From NCBI RefSeq assembly GCF_037094685.1, contig NZ_CP146614.1, positions 3,720,001-3,784,000 of the forward strand: a stretch of DNA of 64,000 nucleotides, read 5' to 3'. The position numbers were made by a program, and so were the translations under genes. Under the pieces are notes generated by a model. It was not told the origin of the DNA. It saw only the letters and a list, made by a program, of their open reading frames with translations, and did not search any database. Source of the DNA: Massilia sp. METH4. Its GTDB lineage: Bacteria > Pseudomonadota > Gammaproteobacteria > Burkholderiales > Burkholderiaceae_D. Shown here one piece after another: positions 21,648-29,797 of this stretch; positions within the stretch are counted from its first letter, which is position 1; the number at the start of each line of letters is the position of its first letter.

Positions 21648-21700
21648 CGGTGACAGGCTCCGGTTTTCAACACCGGTGACAGGCACCGCTTTTCTGGAAG
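21648..21700. repeat. Interspersed palindrome repeat, copy C
   Basis: Two direct copies of the CCGGTGACAGG-type unit (ACCGGTGACAGGCTCCGG and ACCGGTGACAGGCACCG) lie in the gap before the 139-aa membrane protein. The second half-palindrome is intact in the second copy only. Confidence 0.75.
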
Positions 21701-21719
21701 TAATTCCTGGGAGGGTCTA

Positions 21720-22139
21720 ATGGGCGAATGGCTGGGTACATGGTGGCCATGGGTCGTGCAGGGGGCAGGACTCCTGCTGCTCGCGTACTTCGGGCTGCAG
21801 CACCGCGCGGCATCGCGTTCTTCCGCTACCGCTAGCCCGGTCGACCGCGAGCCGCAAGCAGATAGAGACGATCCGTTCGCCCGAGGCGGATATTCCAGCG
21901 CGCCGGCAGGAGCCGTTCCGGCGCCTGCGGCACGCCAGCCGCCACTGGAACCACCAGTGGGGCGCGGCAAGGCCGCCGCGAAGTTCGACTGGCAGCCCTT
22001 GATGTCCGTGCTCGTGACGATCGCCATCCTCGCCTCGGCCCTTTACGTGATTCTCTCGAACCAGCAATTCCCGGATGCCCACCAGAAGTGGGCGTTCGGC
22101 GCCATCGGGACGATCGTTGGCTACTGGCTCAAGAAATAG
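21720..22139 (+). CDS. Small two-helix membrane protein, unknown function
   Basis: A 139-aa protein with an N-terminal membrane helix (WPWVVQGAGLLLLAYFGL), a Pro/Ala-rich polar middle, a second membrane helix (VLVTIAILASALYVILS) and a third hydrophobic stretch near the C terminus (AFGAIGTIVGYWLKK). GGGAGGG at 21711-21717 precedes the ATG. I recognise no family; the ending resembles short TM-anchored proteins with a conserved FGAIGTIVGYW tail. Confidence 0.75.
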   Translation: MGEWLGTWWPWVVQGAGLLLLAYFGLQHRAASRSSATASPVDREPQADRDDPFARGGYSSAPAGAVPAPAARQPPLEPPVGRGKAAAKFDWQPLMSVLVTIAILASALYVILSNQQFPDAHQKWAFGAIGTIVGYWLKK

Positions 22140-22291
22140 GGGGCGTGACCGCCAGCATCGAGCGCCCGCTGCCTTGTGGATCTCCACTTCCAATCCACGC
22201 CCGACCCAAGCCCATATTGCCGGTGAACTTCGCTGGCTGGCCGTCAAGCGCCGCGATCAAGGCAAGGCGCGCCGGCCGACCAAGCGCCGTG

Positions 22292-23098
22292 TCACCGCAC
22301 ATCCACGCTGCCTAGCGGAGGCTTCATGAAACCCTTCGGTACCAGGATCGCCTGCGCCTCGGCGGACTTGAGGAATTGTATGAACCGATAGGCCAAGGCG
22401 TTCTTCGCTCCATGCATCGTCACGACTGCCGCGTGACCGGGAAACTCGTCCTTGTATGCGCTTTCCGGAATGAGGGCATACTTGCCGACGCCCTTCATGG
22501 GCGCGGCGAGCACGGTCTCGTACGACAGGATCGCCACCTGCGCCTTGCCCGCCTGGACCGCCTTGACCGCAGCCTGCATGCTTGGGCTGTCGGTGCGCGC
22601 CGAATCGAATTTTTCCAGCACGCCGGCGCTGTGCAGGACTGTCAGCGTCGGCAGCAGGTAAGCGCTGCCCGCGTCGACCGTGGCCACCCTCTTCACGGCA
22701 GGATCGGCCAGCAGGCGCAGGCCTTTCGTCACGTCGAAACGCGGGTCGGCCGCCCACAACACGAGCCGGCCGGTGGCATACATCGTCCAGCTGTCGTACA
22801 CCATCTTCCCGTCTGCCAGCATCTGGCCCTGAAGGGCCATCTGGGACGACATGTAGACGTCGATCGGCTCGCCCGACTCGATCTTCGCGTACAGGTCGTC
22901 GCTCGGTGCGGTCACGAAGCGCAGGCGGCTGCCTTTTTCGCGGGCGAGGAATGCGGACGACAGCGCGCCGGTGCATTCCACGAGCTCGGACGGAGCGCCG
23001 ACGACCAGTTCAGCGCCATGTGCCGGGGCAGTGCCCGATGCCGCAGCAACCAATGCCGCAGCGACCAATCCTGCTCGCAGTGAAGTCAGCAAATTCAT
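22292..23098 (-). CDS. ModA-like periplasmic substrate-binding protein
   Basis: A 268-aa exported protein with a signal peptide (about 1-29) and the molybdate-type binding-protein fold: VVGAPSELVECTGALSSAF, then SGEPIDVYMSSQ, ATVDAGSAYLLPTL, AILSYETVLAAP and the C-terminal AYRFIQFLKSAEAQAIL. No modB or modC follows, so it is an orphan solute-binding protein. It is the third gene of a run with a TonB receptor and a secreted SAM-hydrolase-family protein, 69 bp after the latter. The ligand may not be molybdate. Confidence 0.85.
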   Translation of the reverse strand: MNLLTSLRAGLVAAALVAAASGTAPAHGAELVVGAPSELVECTGALSSAFLAREKGSRLRFVTAPSDDLYAKIESGEPIDVYMSSQMALQGQMLADGKMVYDSWTMYATGRLVLWAADPRFDVTKGLRLLADPAVKRVATVDAGSAYLLPTLTVLHSAGVLEKFDSARTDSPSMQAAVKAVQAGKAQVAILSYETVLAAPMKGVGKYALIPESAYKDEFPGHAAVVTMHGAKNALAYRFIQFLKSAEAQAILVPKGFMKPPLGSVDVR

Positions 23099-23167
23099 GT
23101 CGGTCGAGTCGTTGCCGCCGAAGCGGGCGAGGGTAACACATCCCTCGGGCGCCGGTTCATGGCGCCG

Positions 23168-24085
23168 TCACTTGCCCGCGGCTTTAGTCACCTCCACTTC
23201 CCAATCCACCCCCGACCCGATCTTGTACTGGCCCGCGAAGTTCCCCTGGCTGATCGCCACGGCCACCTCCAGCAGGCTGTTCAGATAAACCAGCGGCTTG
23301 CCCTTCGCCACGCCGCCAAACGTATGCTCGAACGGCGCGACCACTTCGGCCACCTTACGGCCCTTGTGCAGGAAGCGCACGCGCACCTTGTCGTGCACGC
23401 CAATCTGCAGTTCCTCGAACAGCGCCTTCGGGATATTGGTCCACACGTTCCCGTATTTAACGTCCAGCACGGGGACGATGCCCTTGATGACGCCACCTTC
23501 CCGAACCGCCTTCTGGTAGGGGATCCTGACCACGGAAGCACTCGGCAGCACGGGCCCGACCTGTTCGAACGTGATGGCGCCGGAAGCGAGCCGCGCGCCC
23601 ACGTAGGCATACACGTCGCGCCCGTGGAAGGTATAGGACTCCGCGGAGCCCGCAAGCCGGTTCACCTTCTCGTCGATCTCGCGCAGTTCCGCCACGCCGT
23701 CGCGCTCCGCGATCAGCGTGAACAGCCCGTTATCCGGCCCGACGAAATATCGGCCGGCGGCAGTTTTCAAGACTACTGACTTGCGTGAGGTACCAACTCC
23801 CGGATCGACCACGTTCACGAACACGGTTCCCACGGGCCAGTAGTTGGCCGTCTGGTACAGCCGGTAAGCGCCCAGCCAGATGTCGTAGTCGGGGATATCG
23901 TGCGTGAGGTCCGATACGTACAGGCCGCGGTCGACGCCGTAAGCCACGCCGCGCATGGCGGAGACGGCACCGTCGGAGGTGCCGAAGTCGGTCATCAGCA
24001 CCAGCGCGTTCCTGTCGAACGCGCAGGCGGAAGAGGCCAGCAGCACGCCGGCGCAAAACACAGAAAACAGTTTGGTTAATTTCAT
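23168..24085 (-). CDS. Secreted SAM hydroxide adenosyltransferase/halogenase-family protein
   Basis: A 305-aa member of the DUF62 family (COG1912), which splits S-adenosylmethionine with water or halide. Family marks are LMTDFGTSDGAVSAMRG, DLTHDIPDYDIW, VFVNVVDPGVGT, FVGPDNGLFTL and FHGRDVYAYVGARL. Unusually, it begins with a Sec signal peptide (LFSVFCAGVLLASSACA), so the enzyme should be periplasmic, where no SAM pool is known. The position where many hydrolases have Arg (DVR) is Trp (DIW). It starts 11 bp after the TonB receptor stop, in one operon with a ModA-like protein. Confidence 0.85.
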   Translation of the reverse strand: MKLTKLFSVFCAGVLLASSACAFDRNALVLMTDFGTSDGAVSAMRGVAYGVDRGLYVSDLTHDIPDYDIWLGAYRLYQTANYWPVGTVFVNVVDPGVGTSRKSVVLKTAAGRYFVGPDNGLFTLIAERDGVAELREIDEKVNRLAGSAESYTFHGRDVYAYVGARLASGAITFEQVGPVLPSASVVRIPYQKAVREGGVIKGIVPVLDVKYGNVWTNIPKALFEELQIGVHDKVRVRFLHKGRKVAEVVAPFEHTFGGVAKGKPLVYLNSLLEVAVAISQGNFAGQYKIGSGVDWEVEVTKAAGK

Positions 24086-24096
24086 GCAAGGCTCGC

Positions 24097-26583
24097 TCAG
24101 AAGGTATGGCGCAGGCGGGCATAGTAGTAAGCCCCGTTCAGCCCGACCGGATTGATGAAGTTATAGGGTAGCGCGCCGCCATAAGTCGCGTTGTTGGTTT
24201 CGCGTACGCGATCCGGGTAGCGGTCGAACAGGTTGTCCGCACCCACGGCGAGCGTCAGGCGCGGCGTGAAGCGGTACTGGGCTTCCACGTCGACGGTCCA
24301 CACCGCGCCGAAGCGCTGCGCATGCACGCCATCGATCATCTCCGCTTCCTCGTCGTACGAGAAATCCTTCAACGGGCCGAAACGCGTGGCGCGCGCCTGG
24401 GCGCTCCAGCGCTCGCCTTGCCAGTCGGCGCCCAGCACCAGCTTGGAGCGGGGCGATGCATTGCGAATCCGGAACAGGTTGTTGTCAGTGAGCAGCGTGA
24501 GCGACGGATCGATCCGCGCCAGTGCGGCGGAGCCTTGCCGCACCTCGTCGATGCGTGTCTTGTTCAGGTTCAGCGCGGCGTTCAAATCCAGCTTGCCGCC
24601 GGCGAAGGGCAGGTCGTGGTTGAACACCACGTCGAGGCCCTTCGTCGTGGTGTCGAGCAGGTTGGCCAGGTAGGCAACGGACTGGATGTCGCCGCGGCCG
24701 ATGCCTGCCAGGTAAGCGGTGGCGGCATCGCTTTGCAGGTCGCTGCTGCGCGTGATGCGGTCGCGCAGCCGGATACGGTAGGCGTCCACTGTCACGCTGG
24801 TATTGCGCTGCGGGCGCCACGCGGCACCGAGGGACAGGTTGGTCGATTTTTCAGGTTGCAGTTCCTGCGCGCCAAACGCGCGCGCCAGGGTGTCGCTGGC
24901 CGGCAGCAGGGCGGCCGTCTGTAGCGCGGTGCCGTCGCTGTTGAAGTTCAGCGTGGCGAAGCGAAAGCCCGTCTGCACCAGTGCCGGCGCGCGGAAGCTG
25001 TTCGACAGCGAACCCCGCAGCAGGAACGTGTCGGTGAACTTGTAGCGCGCGGACAGTTTGCCCGTGCGTGCGCCGCCGAAATCGCTGTAGTCGGCATAGC
25101 GCGCTGCAGCGCCCAGCAGCAGGCGCGGCGTGATGTCGCTCTCGATGTCCGCATACACGGAGCGCACGGAGCGGCTGCCGTCGAACGCGTCCTGCGGGCG
25201 CAGGCCGGGGCCGGCCTGGGCGCCCGGCGGCGCGGCCGAGAAGGGGCCGGCCGCGTACGAGGCGGGGTCGCCCGGCGAGCTCCGGTACTTCTCGTGCATG
25301 TACTCGGCGCCCAGCGCCAGGTTGACCGGCATGCCCAGGTCCAGCTCGCGCGTGAGGTCGGCGTTGAGGGCGTCCTGGTCGAAGTCGAACGTGGCCAGGT
25401 GGAAGCTGGTCGGGCTGGCCGTGCCCAGCGAGGCGTTGACGGAGCGCTCCAGCCCATAGCGGAACTTGTTGCCGCCATGGCGCGCGCTCACATCCCAGTT
25501 CCAGCCGGCGGCGGCCAGGCGCAGGCCGGCCACCACGCTCACATCCGTCATGTCGCCTTTCGTCGTGGGCCGGTAGCCGTTCGGGTAGATCTCCGGCACG
25601 TTCGCGGGATCACCCGGATAACGGAAGTAGGCGCTGCCATCGGACTTGCGACGATTGATCGTAGCGAAGGAGTACGCGTCGATGCCAGGCGCGACCGGCA
25701 GCAGGGTGTTGTAGAACGCGTAGTTGTTGCGCTGTTCCGAGTCGCCGGACTTGAAGACCACCTGGCCGTCGAGCGCCAGGTCGGCTGGCGTGGCGTTCCA
25801 CGACGTCCAGCCCGCGTCGCTGCGGCCGGCCCGGTTGGTGGGGTTGCGGTCGCGGTGTTCGGCACCGAATCGGAAGTAGCCGGCATCGCCGACCGGGAAG
25901 CCGTAGTCGGCGCTGATGGTCGTGGTGTGCCCGTCGGTCTTGGTGGTGTCGGTGGGTTCGAAGTCGGTGTGATGCGCGCCGTAGCTGATGCTTGCCGAAC
26001 CGCCGCTGCGCGCCCGCTTCAGCACGATATTGATCACGCCCGCCACCGCATCGCTGCCGTACTGCGCACCGGCGCCGTCGCGAAGAATCTCGATGTGGTC
26101 GATGGCGCCGGGCGGGATGGCGTTCACGTCCACCGGCACGATGCCGGCAAAGCTGCTCTCGGTATCGAGCACGGCGCTGGCGTGGCGGCGCTTGCCGTTG
26201 ATGAGCACCAGCACCTGGTCGGGCGCCAGGCCGCGCAGCTGGATGCCGCGCACGGAATCGGCGGCGCCGCTCGATTCGATGCGGGGAAAGTTGATGGATG
26301 GAGCCAGGTCCTGCAGGGCGGCACCCAAGTCGCCGCTGGACAGGGCGTTCTCGACCTCGCGCGCGCCGAAGCGGTCGATCGGCACCGCGCTGTCGAACAC
26401 GGTGCGGTTGCGCGCCCGCGAGCCGACGATGGTGACCTGGTCGAGGGCCGCCGCGACGGTTCCGGCTTCGGGCGGTCCCGCTGCCGCGCCACCATCCTGC
26501 GCCCTTGCGGCCGGCAGGGCCGCAAGGAGCATGGCGCAGGCAAGGGCGCCTGGTCGCAGTTTCGGTAAGGCAGAACGTCGCAT
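24097..26583 (-). CDS. TonB-dependent outer-membrane receptor
   Basis: An 828-aa beta-barrel receptor for energised uptake across the outer membrane. A signal peptide (ending AARAQ), a TonB-box-like VTIVGSR, a plug domain (RIESSGAADSVRGIQLRGLAPDQVLVLINGKRRH) and a barrel ending in the aromatic C terminus YYYARLRHTF are visible. I chose the ATG at 26583 because it directly begins the signal peptide. It is first in a three-gene run with the secreted DUF62 protein and the ModA-like protein. The substrate is unknown. Confidence 0.93.
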   Translation of the reverse strand: MRRSALPKLRPGALACAMLLAALPAARAQDGGAAAGPPEAGTVAAALDQVTIVGSRARNRTVFDSAVPIDRFGAREVENALSSGDLGAALQDLAPSINFPRIESSGAADSVRGIQLRGLAPDQVLVLINGKRRHASAVLDTESSFAGIVPVDVNAIPPGAIDHIEILRDGAGAQYGSDAVAGVINIVLKRARSGGSASISYGAHHTDFEPTDTTKTDGHTTTISADYGFPVGDAGYFRFGAEHRDRNPTNRAGRSDAGWTSWNATPADLALDGQVVFKSGDSEQRNNYAFYNTLLPVAPGIDAYSFATINRRKSDGSAYFRYPGDPANVPEIYPNGYRPTTKGDMTDVSVVAGLRLAAAGWNWDVSARHGGNKFRYGLERSVNASLGTASPTSFHLATFDFDQDALNADLTRELDLGMPVNLALGAEYMHEKYRSSPGDPASYAAGPFSAAPPGAQAGPGLRPQDAFDGSRSVRSVYADIESDITPRLLLGAAARYADYSDFGGARTGKLSARYKFTDTFLLRGSLSNSFRAPALVQTGFRFATLNFNSDGTALQTAALLPASDTLARAFGAQELQPEKSTNLSLGAAWRPQRNTSVTVDAYRIRLRDRITRSSDLQSDAATAYLAGIGRGDIQSVAYLANLLDTTTKGLDVVFNHDLPFAGGKLDLNAALNLNKTRIDEVRQGSAALARIDPSLTLLTDNNLFRIRNASPRSKLVLGADWQGERWSAQARATRFGPLKDFSYDEEAEMIDGVHAQRFGAVWTVDVEAQYRFTPRLTLAVGADNLFDRYPDRVRETNNATYGGALPYNFINPVGLNGAYYYARLRHTF

Positions 26584-26814
26584 CGCATTCCTCGCTTCGT
26601 GAGAGTGGAAGGCGATCTTACCGGTGCGAGGTTGCCAAACAAACAACCAATTGCACATATGCTTATGCCTGACTGATGCCACCGGTGGCATTCGCACATT
26701 TGCAAGAGCCGGTCGCATCCGCCGTCAATCGGTCAGCACTGCTCTCGGGGCGCGCCAGGAGCCGGTCATCGGCGCCATGCGGCATTCCCCGGCGATTGAC
26801 TCAAGAAGTGGCGT

Positions 26815-27549
26815 TCATGCTTGCCCACCGCGGCGCATGAGCTGCCTGCGCGCGCCCACGAGTGCCAGGCCAACTCCGAGCATGAGGTAGTTGCTTGGCT
26901 CCGGTACCGGGAGCGCTTCGGTATAAACCGTCAGCTGCGGGTTCCACAAGTCGATCTGGCCGCGGCCGTAGACCTTGTCCGCGCCTTCCGGGTCGATGGG
27001 CGTGAAGTACGTCCCGAAGCCCCACGCGGTGAGGTCCACCGTCATGCTCACCGCCACGTCGGTGCCGGCGCCAGGCACCGCCAGCGCAACGTCGATCGCT
27101 TCCGCGGTGAGGTAGTCCTGCCGATAGAGCAGCTGGGGTTGCGCCGAGTCGACCGTGAACCAGACCCACACCCGATTCCCAGCATCGCCGTACCGCACGT
27201 TGGTGGCGCCCGCAGGGGGCTGTCCCGCCTGAAACGATCCGGTGACCGATGCGGAAAAGCCCAGGCCGGTGATCCGGTAGCCATCCGCTGCCGTGATATT
27301 GAAATCGCCTCCGAAACTTACAGTTTGCCCCGAGCTGCCTCCTGCCACCACGTGCGTCCTTTCGCCAGGCGGATGCAATGACAGCACAGTCTTGCTTGCG
27401 TCGGTCGAGATGACACTCGGCGGCTCGATCGCATCGTGGGCGAAATCAAGGGTAAAGGTCGGTACCACGACATCGGGTGCGGCCGAGGCGAGTGACGACG
27501 CCGACAAAATGAGGGCGGCGGCAACTGCGCGAGGTAAAGGGAGTCGCAT
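26815..27549 (-). CDS. PEP-CTERM sorting domain protein
   Basis: A 244-aa exported protein: signal peptide (about 1-24, ILSASSLASAA), a beta-rich middle of unknown function, and a C-terminal PEP-CTERM signal (VPEPSNYLMLGVGLALVGA followed by RRQLMRRGG). Such proteins are processed by exosortase and often relate to exopolysaccharide and surface structures. The start at 27549 has GGAG at 27560-27563. It is one of three PEP-CTERM genes in the window. Confidence 0.9.
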   Translation of the reverse strand: MRLPLPRAVAAALILSASSLASAAPDVVVPTFTLDFAHDAIEPPSVISTDASKTVLSLHPPGERTHVVAGGSSGQTVSFGGDFNITAADGYRITGLGFSASVTGSFQAGQPPAGATNVRYGDAGNRVWVWFTVDSAQPQLLYRQDYLTAEAIDVALAVPGAGTDVAVSMTVDLTAWGFGTYFTPIDPEGADKVYGRGQIDLWNPQLTVYTEALPVPEPSNYLMLGVGLALVGARRQLMRRGGQA

Positions 27550-27748
27550 GTTCTTTTTTTCTCCAGGGGTGGGGTCGTCAGGCGCTGCAGGAATGGCGAA
27601 GCAGCGCGCCGGCGGAATCGCCAGCCATGCAAATATTAGCATTTTTGCAAGCGCGGTAAAGCCCCGCAGCGCCCGCGCTTCCAAACCGGACCGTCCTTCG
27701 AGAAAAAACAGGGCAGGTCTTGTATTCATCGCCCCGGTGCGTCATGCG

Positions 27749-28138
27749 TCAGCGCAATTCGCCGCCGGCCCCCGCGCAGTTGAACGCCTTGCTGTCGTCC
27801 AGTTTGACGGCAGTGCCGGTCCCGACCGGCCGGGCCCACGCCCACGCACCGATCTTCTGCCCCGTGTTCAGGTTGACGATGGCATCCGCGCCGATGGCCC
27901 GGGCGTCCGCGGCCATCAGCGGCAGCAGTTCGTTGACGCTGCCGTAAGTCTGCTTCGCGCTGTCGATATTGCCGACGACCTTGTGCTTCACACCGGCCGG
28001 CAGGGACGAGCGCAGCATGCACACCTGGCCGGTATGCGCGGAGAGTTTCACGGCTTGTGGATCGGCGAGCTTGACGGTCGAGCGCGCCGCGCACGCGGAG
28101 AGGGTGGCACAGACGGCCAACAGGATGAACGTTCGCAT
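27749..28138 (-). CDS. Small lipoprotein, unknown function
   Basis: A 129-aa protein with a lipoprotein signal (LAVCATLSACAA; lipobox LSAC), then a domain with ARAIGADAIVNLNTGQKIG that resembles the small YbjQ/DUF4156-like envelope proteins. Two further Cys (VCMLRSS and FNCAGAG) could form a disulfide. AAGGAAG precedes the ATG. Confidence 0.75.
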   Translation of the reverse strand: MRTFILLAVCATLSACAARSTVKLADPQAVKLSAHTGQVCMLRSSLPAGVKHKVVGNIDSAKQTYGSVNELLPLMAADARAIGADAIVNLNTGQKIGAWAWARPVGTGTAVKLDDSKAFNCAGAGGELR

Positions 28139-28313
28139 ATCTCTTCCTTGTAGGTTGGGAAGGCGAGATTATGCGGACCGTCGGGACGGAGAACTGTATC
28201 GGATTGTCGTGCTTTTGTTGCACATTCATGCGCGACGTGAGCGCGCGCCCGCCCAGGCTGCGCGACTTGGGCAGCGTTATAATAACGACAATACAATACC
28301 GATTTGACTGCTC

Positions 28314-28868
28314 ATGCTCTGCTTCTTGCGTCCCCTTACCGCGATCGCCGCCGCCATCCTGCTGTGCGGCACAGCAACCGCTGCCGGACTATCCACCCAG
28401 GAACTGGTCGGCGAATACAACCTGACCACTTCCACCACCGTCCCGGCCGGCAATTGGGGCTACACGAAAGGGCGCGTCTCGGTCCGCCAACTCGATGACC
28501 GGCACATCCTCATCCTGCTGGCCTGCGAGTGGAAGCGCGAACCCAAGGCAGTATGTGGCAACCATTTCTTCGCGCAGCAGCGTGAGGATGGCGTGTACCT
28601 GCAAGACATGAATACCGACTTCATGCGCATCTATTTCGATCCAGCCGGGCGCAGTCTGACGATCATTTCACGGGGCGCGGATGCAAGGGAAAGCGTGCGC
28701 CGCGATGTCTTCGCTCCCACCGAGGCGCCGCTCGAAGATCGTGCCCTGGTGCGCCGCATGAAGCGCGAGCAGGGCAGCGCGGAGCACAAGGAAAGCACGC
28801 GCGTCTTCGGTCATTACAGCAAGCGCGCGTACCAGAACAACCGCATCGAATTCCAGCGAAATCCGTGA
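28314..28868 (+). CDS. Exported hypothetical protein
   Basis: A 184-aa protein with a signal peptide (about 1-23, ILLCGTATAAG) and a mature part beginning LSTQELVGEYNLTTSTTVP. Two Cys (LLACEW and AVCGNHFF) may pair in the periplasm. I recognise no family. It is divergent from the lipoprotein at 27749-28138, sharing a 175-base gap with a TACAAT element near 28290. Confidence 0.7.
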   Translation: MLCFLRPLTAIAAAILLCGTATAAGLSTQELVGEYNLTTSTTVPAGNWGYTKGRVSVRQLDDRHILILLACEWKREPKAVCGNHFFAQQREDGVYLQDMNTDFMRIYFDPAGRSLTIISRGADARESVRRDVFAPTEAPLEDRALVRRMKREQGSAEHKESTRVFGHYSKRAYQNNRIEFQRNP

Positions 28869-28905
28869 TGGATGTGAGTGCACAATAGTTGTCGCATCGG
28901 ACGAG

Positions 28906-29100
28906 CTATTTCCCAGGCTTGTCCGCCGCCCGCCGCTGCCCCGGCTCATCGAGCACGCGGCGGATCACCTTTTTCGGCACGCCATCGCGCGCCATCACCA
29001 GCGCGGCCTGGTAGCGGCTGATGTTCGGCATCAGTTCAACGGTGGCGTCCACGGCCTCGGCCACGGGAGCGTTCGGTTCGGTTCGACGTTCGGTCTGCAT
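28906..29100 (-). CDS. Small hypothetical protein (64 aa)
   Basis: A short polar protein (MQTERRTEPNAPVAEAVDA, then RYQAALVMARDGVPKKVIRRVLDEPGQRR) with GGAGATCATTC upstream of the ATG, a good ribosome site. The helical, basic C-terminal half could bind nucleic acid, but nothing specific can be assigned. Confidence 0.6.
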   Translation of the reverse strand: MQTERRTEPNAPVAEAVDATVELMPNISRYQAALVMARDGVPKKVIRRVLDEPGQRRAADKPGK

Positions 29101-29148
29101 GAATGATCTCCGGCCACCGGCTCGCCCGGAACCGGTGGCCTCGCATGT

Positions 29149-29691
29149 TCAATCCCGCTTTCTCCTGGACCGCACGGCCAGCACCGTCAGTGGAACACCG
29201 GCCAGCAGTAGTGCCCATGTCGAAGGTTCGGGTGCCGGGGAAATGGTCAGTCTGGTTTGATCGGTCCAGCGGTATTCCCATTCCCTGATGTGATTGGGAG
29301 TGTACTCATAGCGGTATTCGCGATCGCCGGTAGTGAAGTAATGGCCGCCGCCGACCAGGCCCTCGGGGTCGGTGCTGCTGATGCCGGCCGTGAAGTAAAG
29401 CGCGCCGTCGCTGTAGGTGAATCCATCCATCCCGCATTTGTAATAGGGATTGCCCAGGTTCCGGCAGTCGACGAAGTCGAAATTGTTCAGCATGAACGAG
29501 CTGATCTCGTCGAGGACGAGGGTGCCGTCGCCATTGCTGTCGTGTCCCACGAAGCTGCCGGTCAATTCGCGGTCGGGCAGGAAAGTCTCGTTTACCGAGT
29601 CGTAGAATCCCCGGTACTGAAAGTGCCACGTCTCGGCATGGGCGGGGATGGCGGACGCCGCAACGGCGGCGAAAAGAAGCGGTCTCAGCAT
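29149..29691 (-). CDS. PEP-CTERM protein with an EF-hand-like motif
   Basis: A 180-aa exported protein: signal peptide (about 1-19), a central calcium-loop-like DSNGDGTLVLDE, two Cys that may pair (DCRNLGNPYYKC), and a C-terminal sorting signal APEPSTWALLLAGVPLTVL followed by RSRRKRD. The start has GGAGAGC upstream. Function unknown; surface anchoring through exosortase is expected. Confidence 0.9.
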   Translation of the reverse strand: MLRPLLFAAVAASAIPAHAETWHFQYRGFYDSVNETFLPDRELTGSFVGHDSNGDGTLVLDEISSFMLNNFDFVDCRNLGNPYYKCGMDGFTYSDGALYFTAGISSTDPEGLVGGGHYFTTGDREYRYEYTPNHIREWEYRWTDQTRLTISPAPEPSTWALLLAGVPLTVLAVRSRRKRD

Positions 29692-29797
29692 GTGCTCTCC
29701 GGGATCTGGTTGCTGCTACTTGCGTTGGAAGATTTACTTTGCCACACGGCAGCGGCGCAAGAAAGGCGAAATGTTTAAACAATTGTTACATCGCGGG

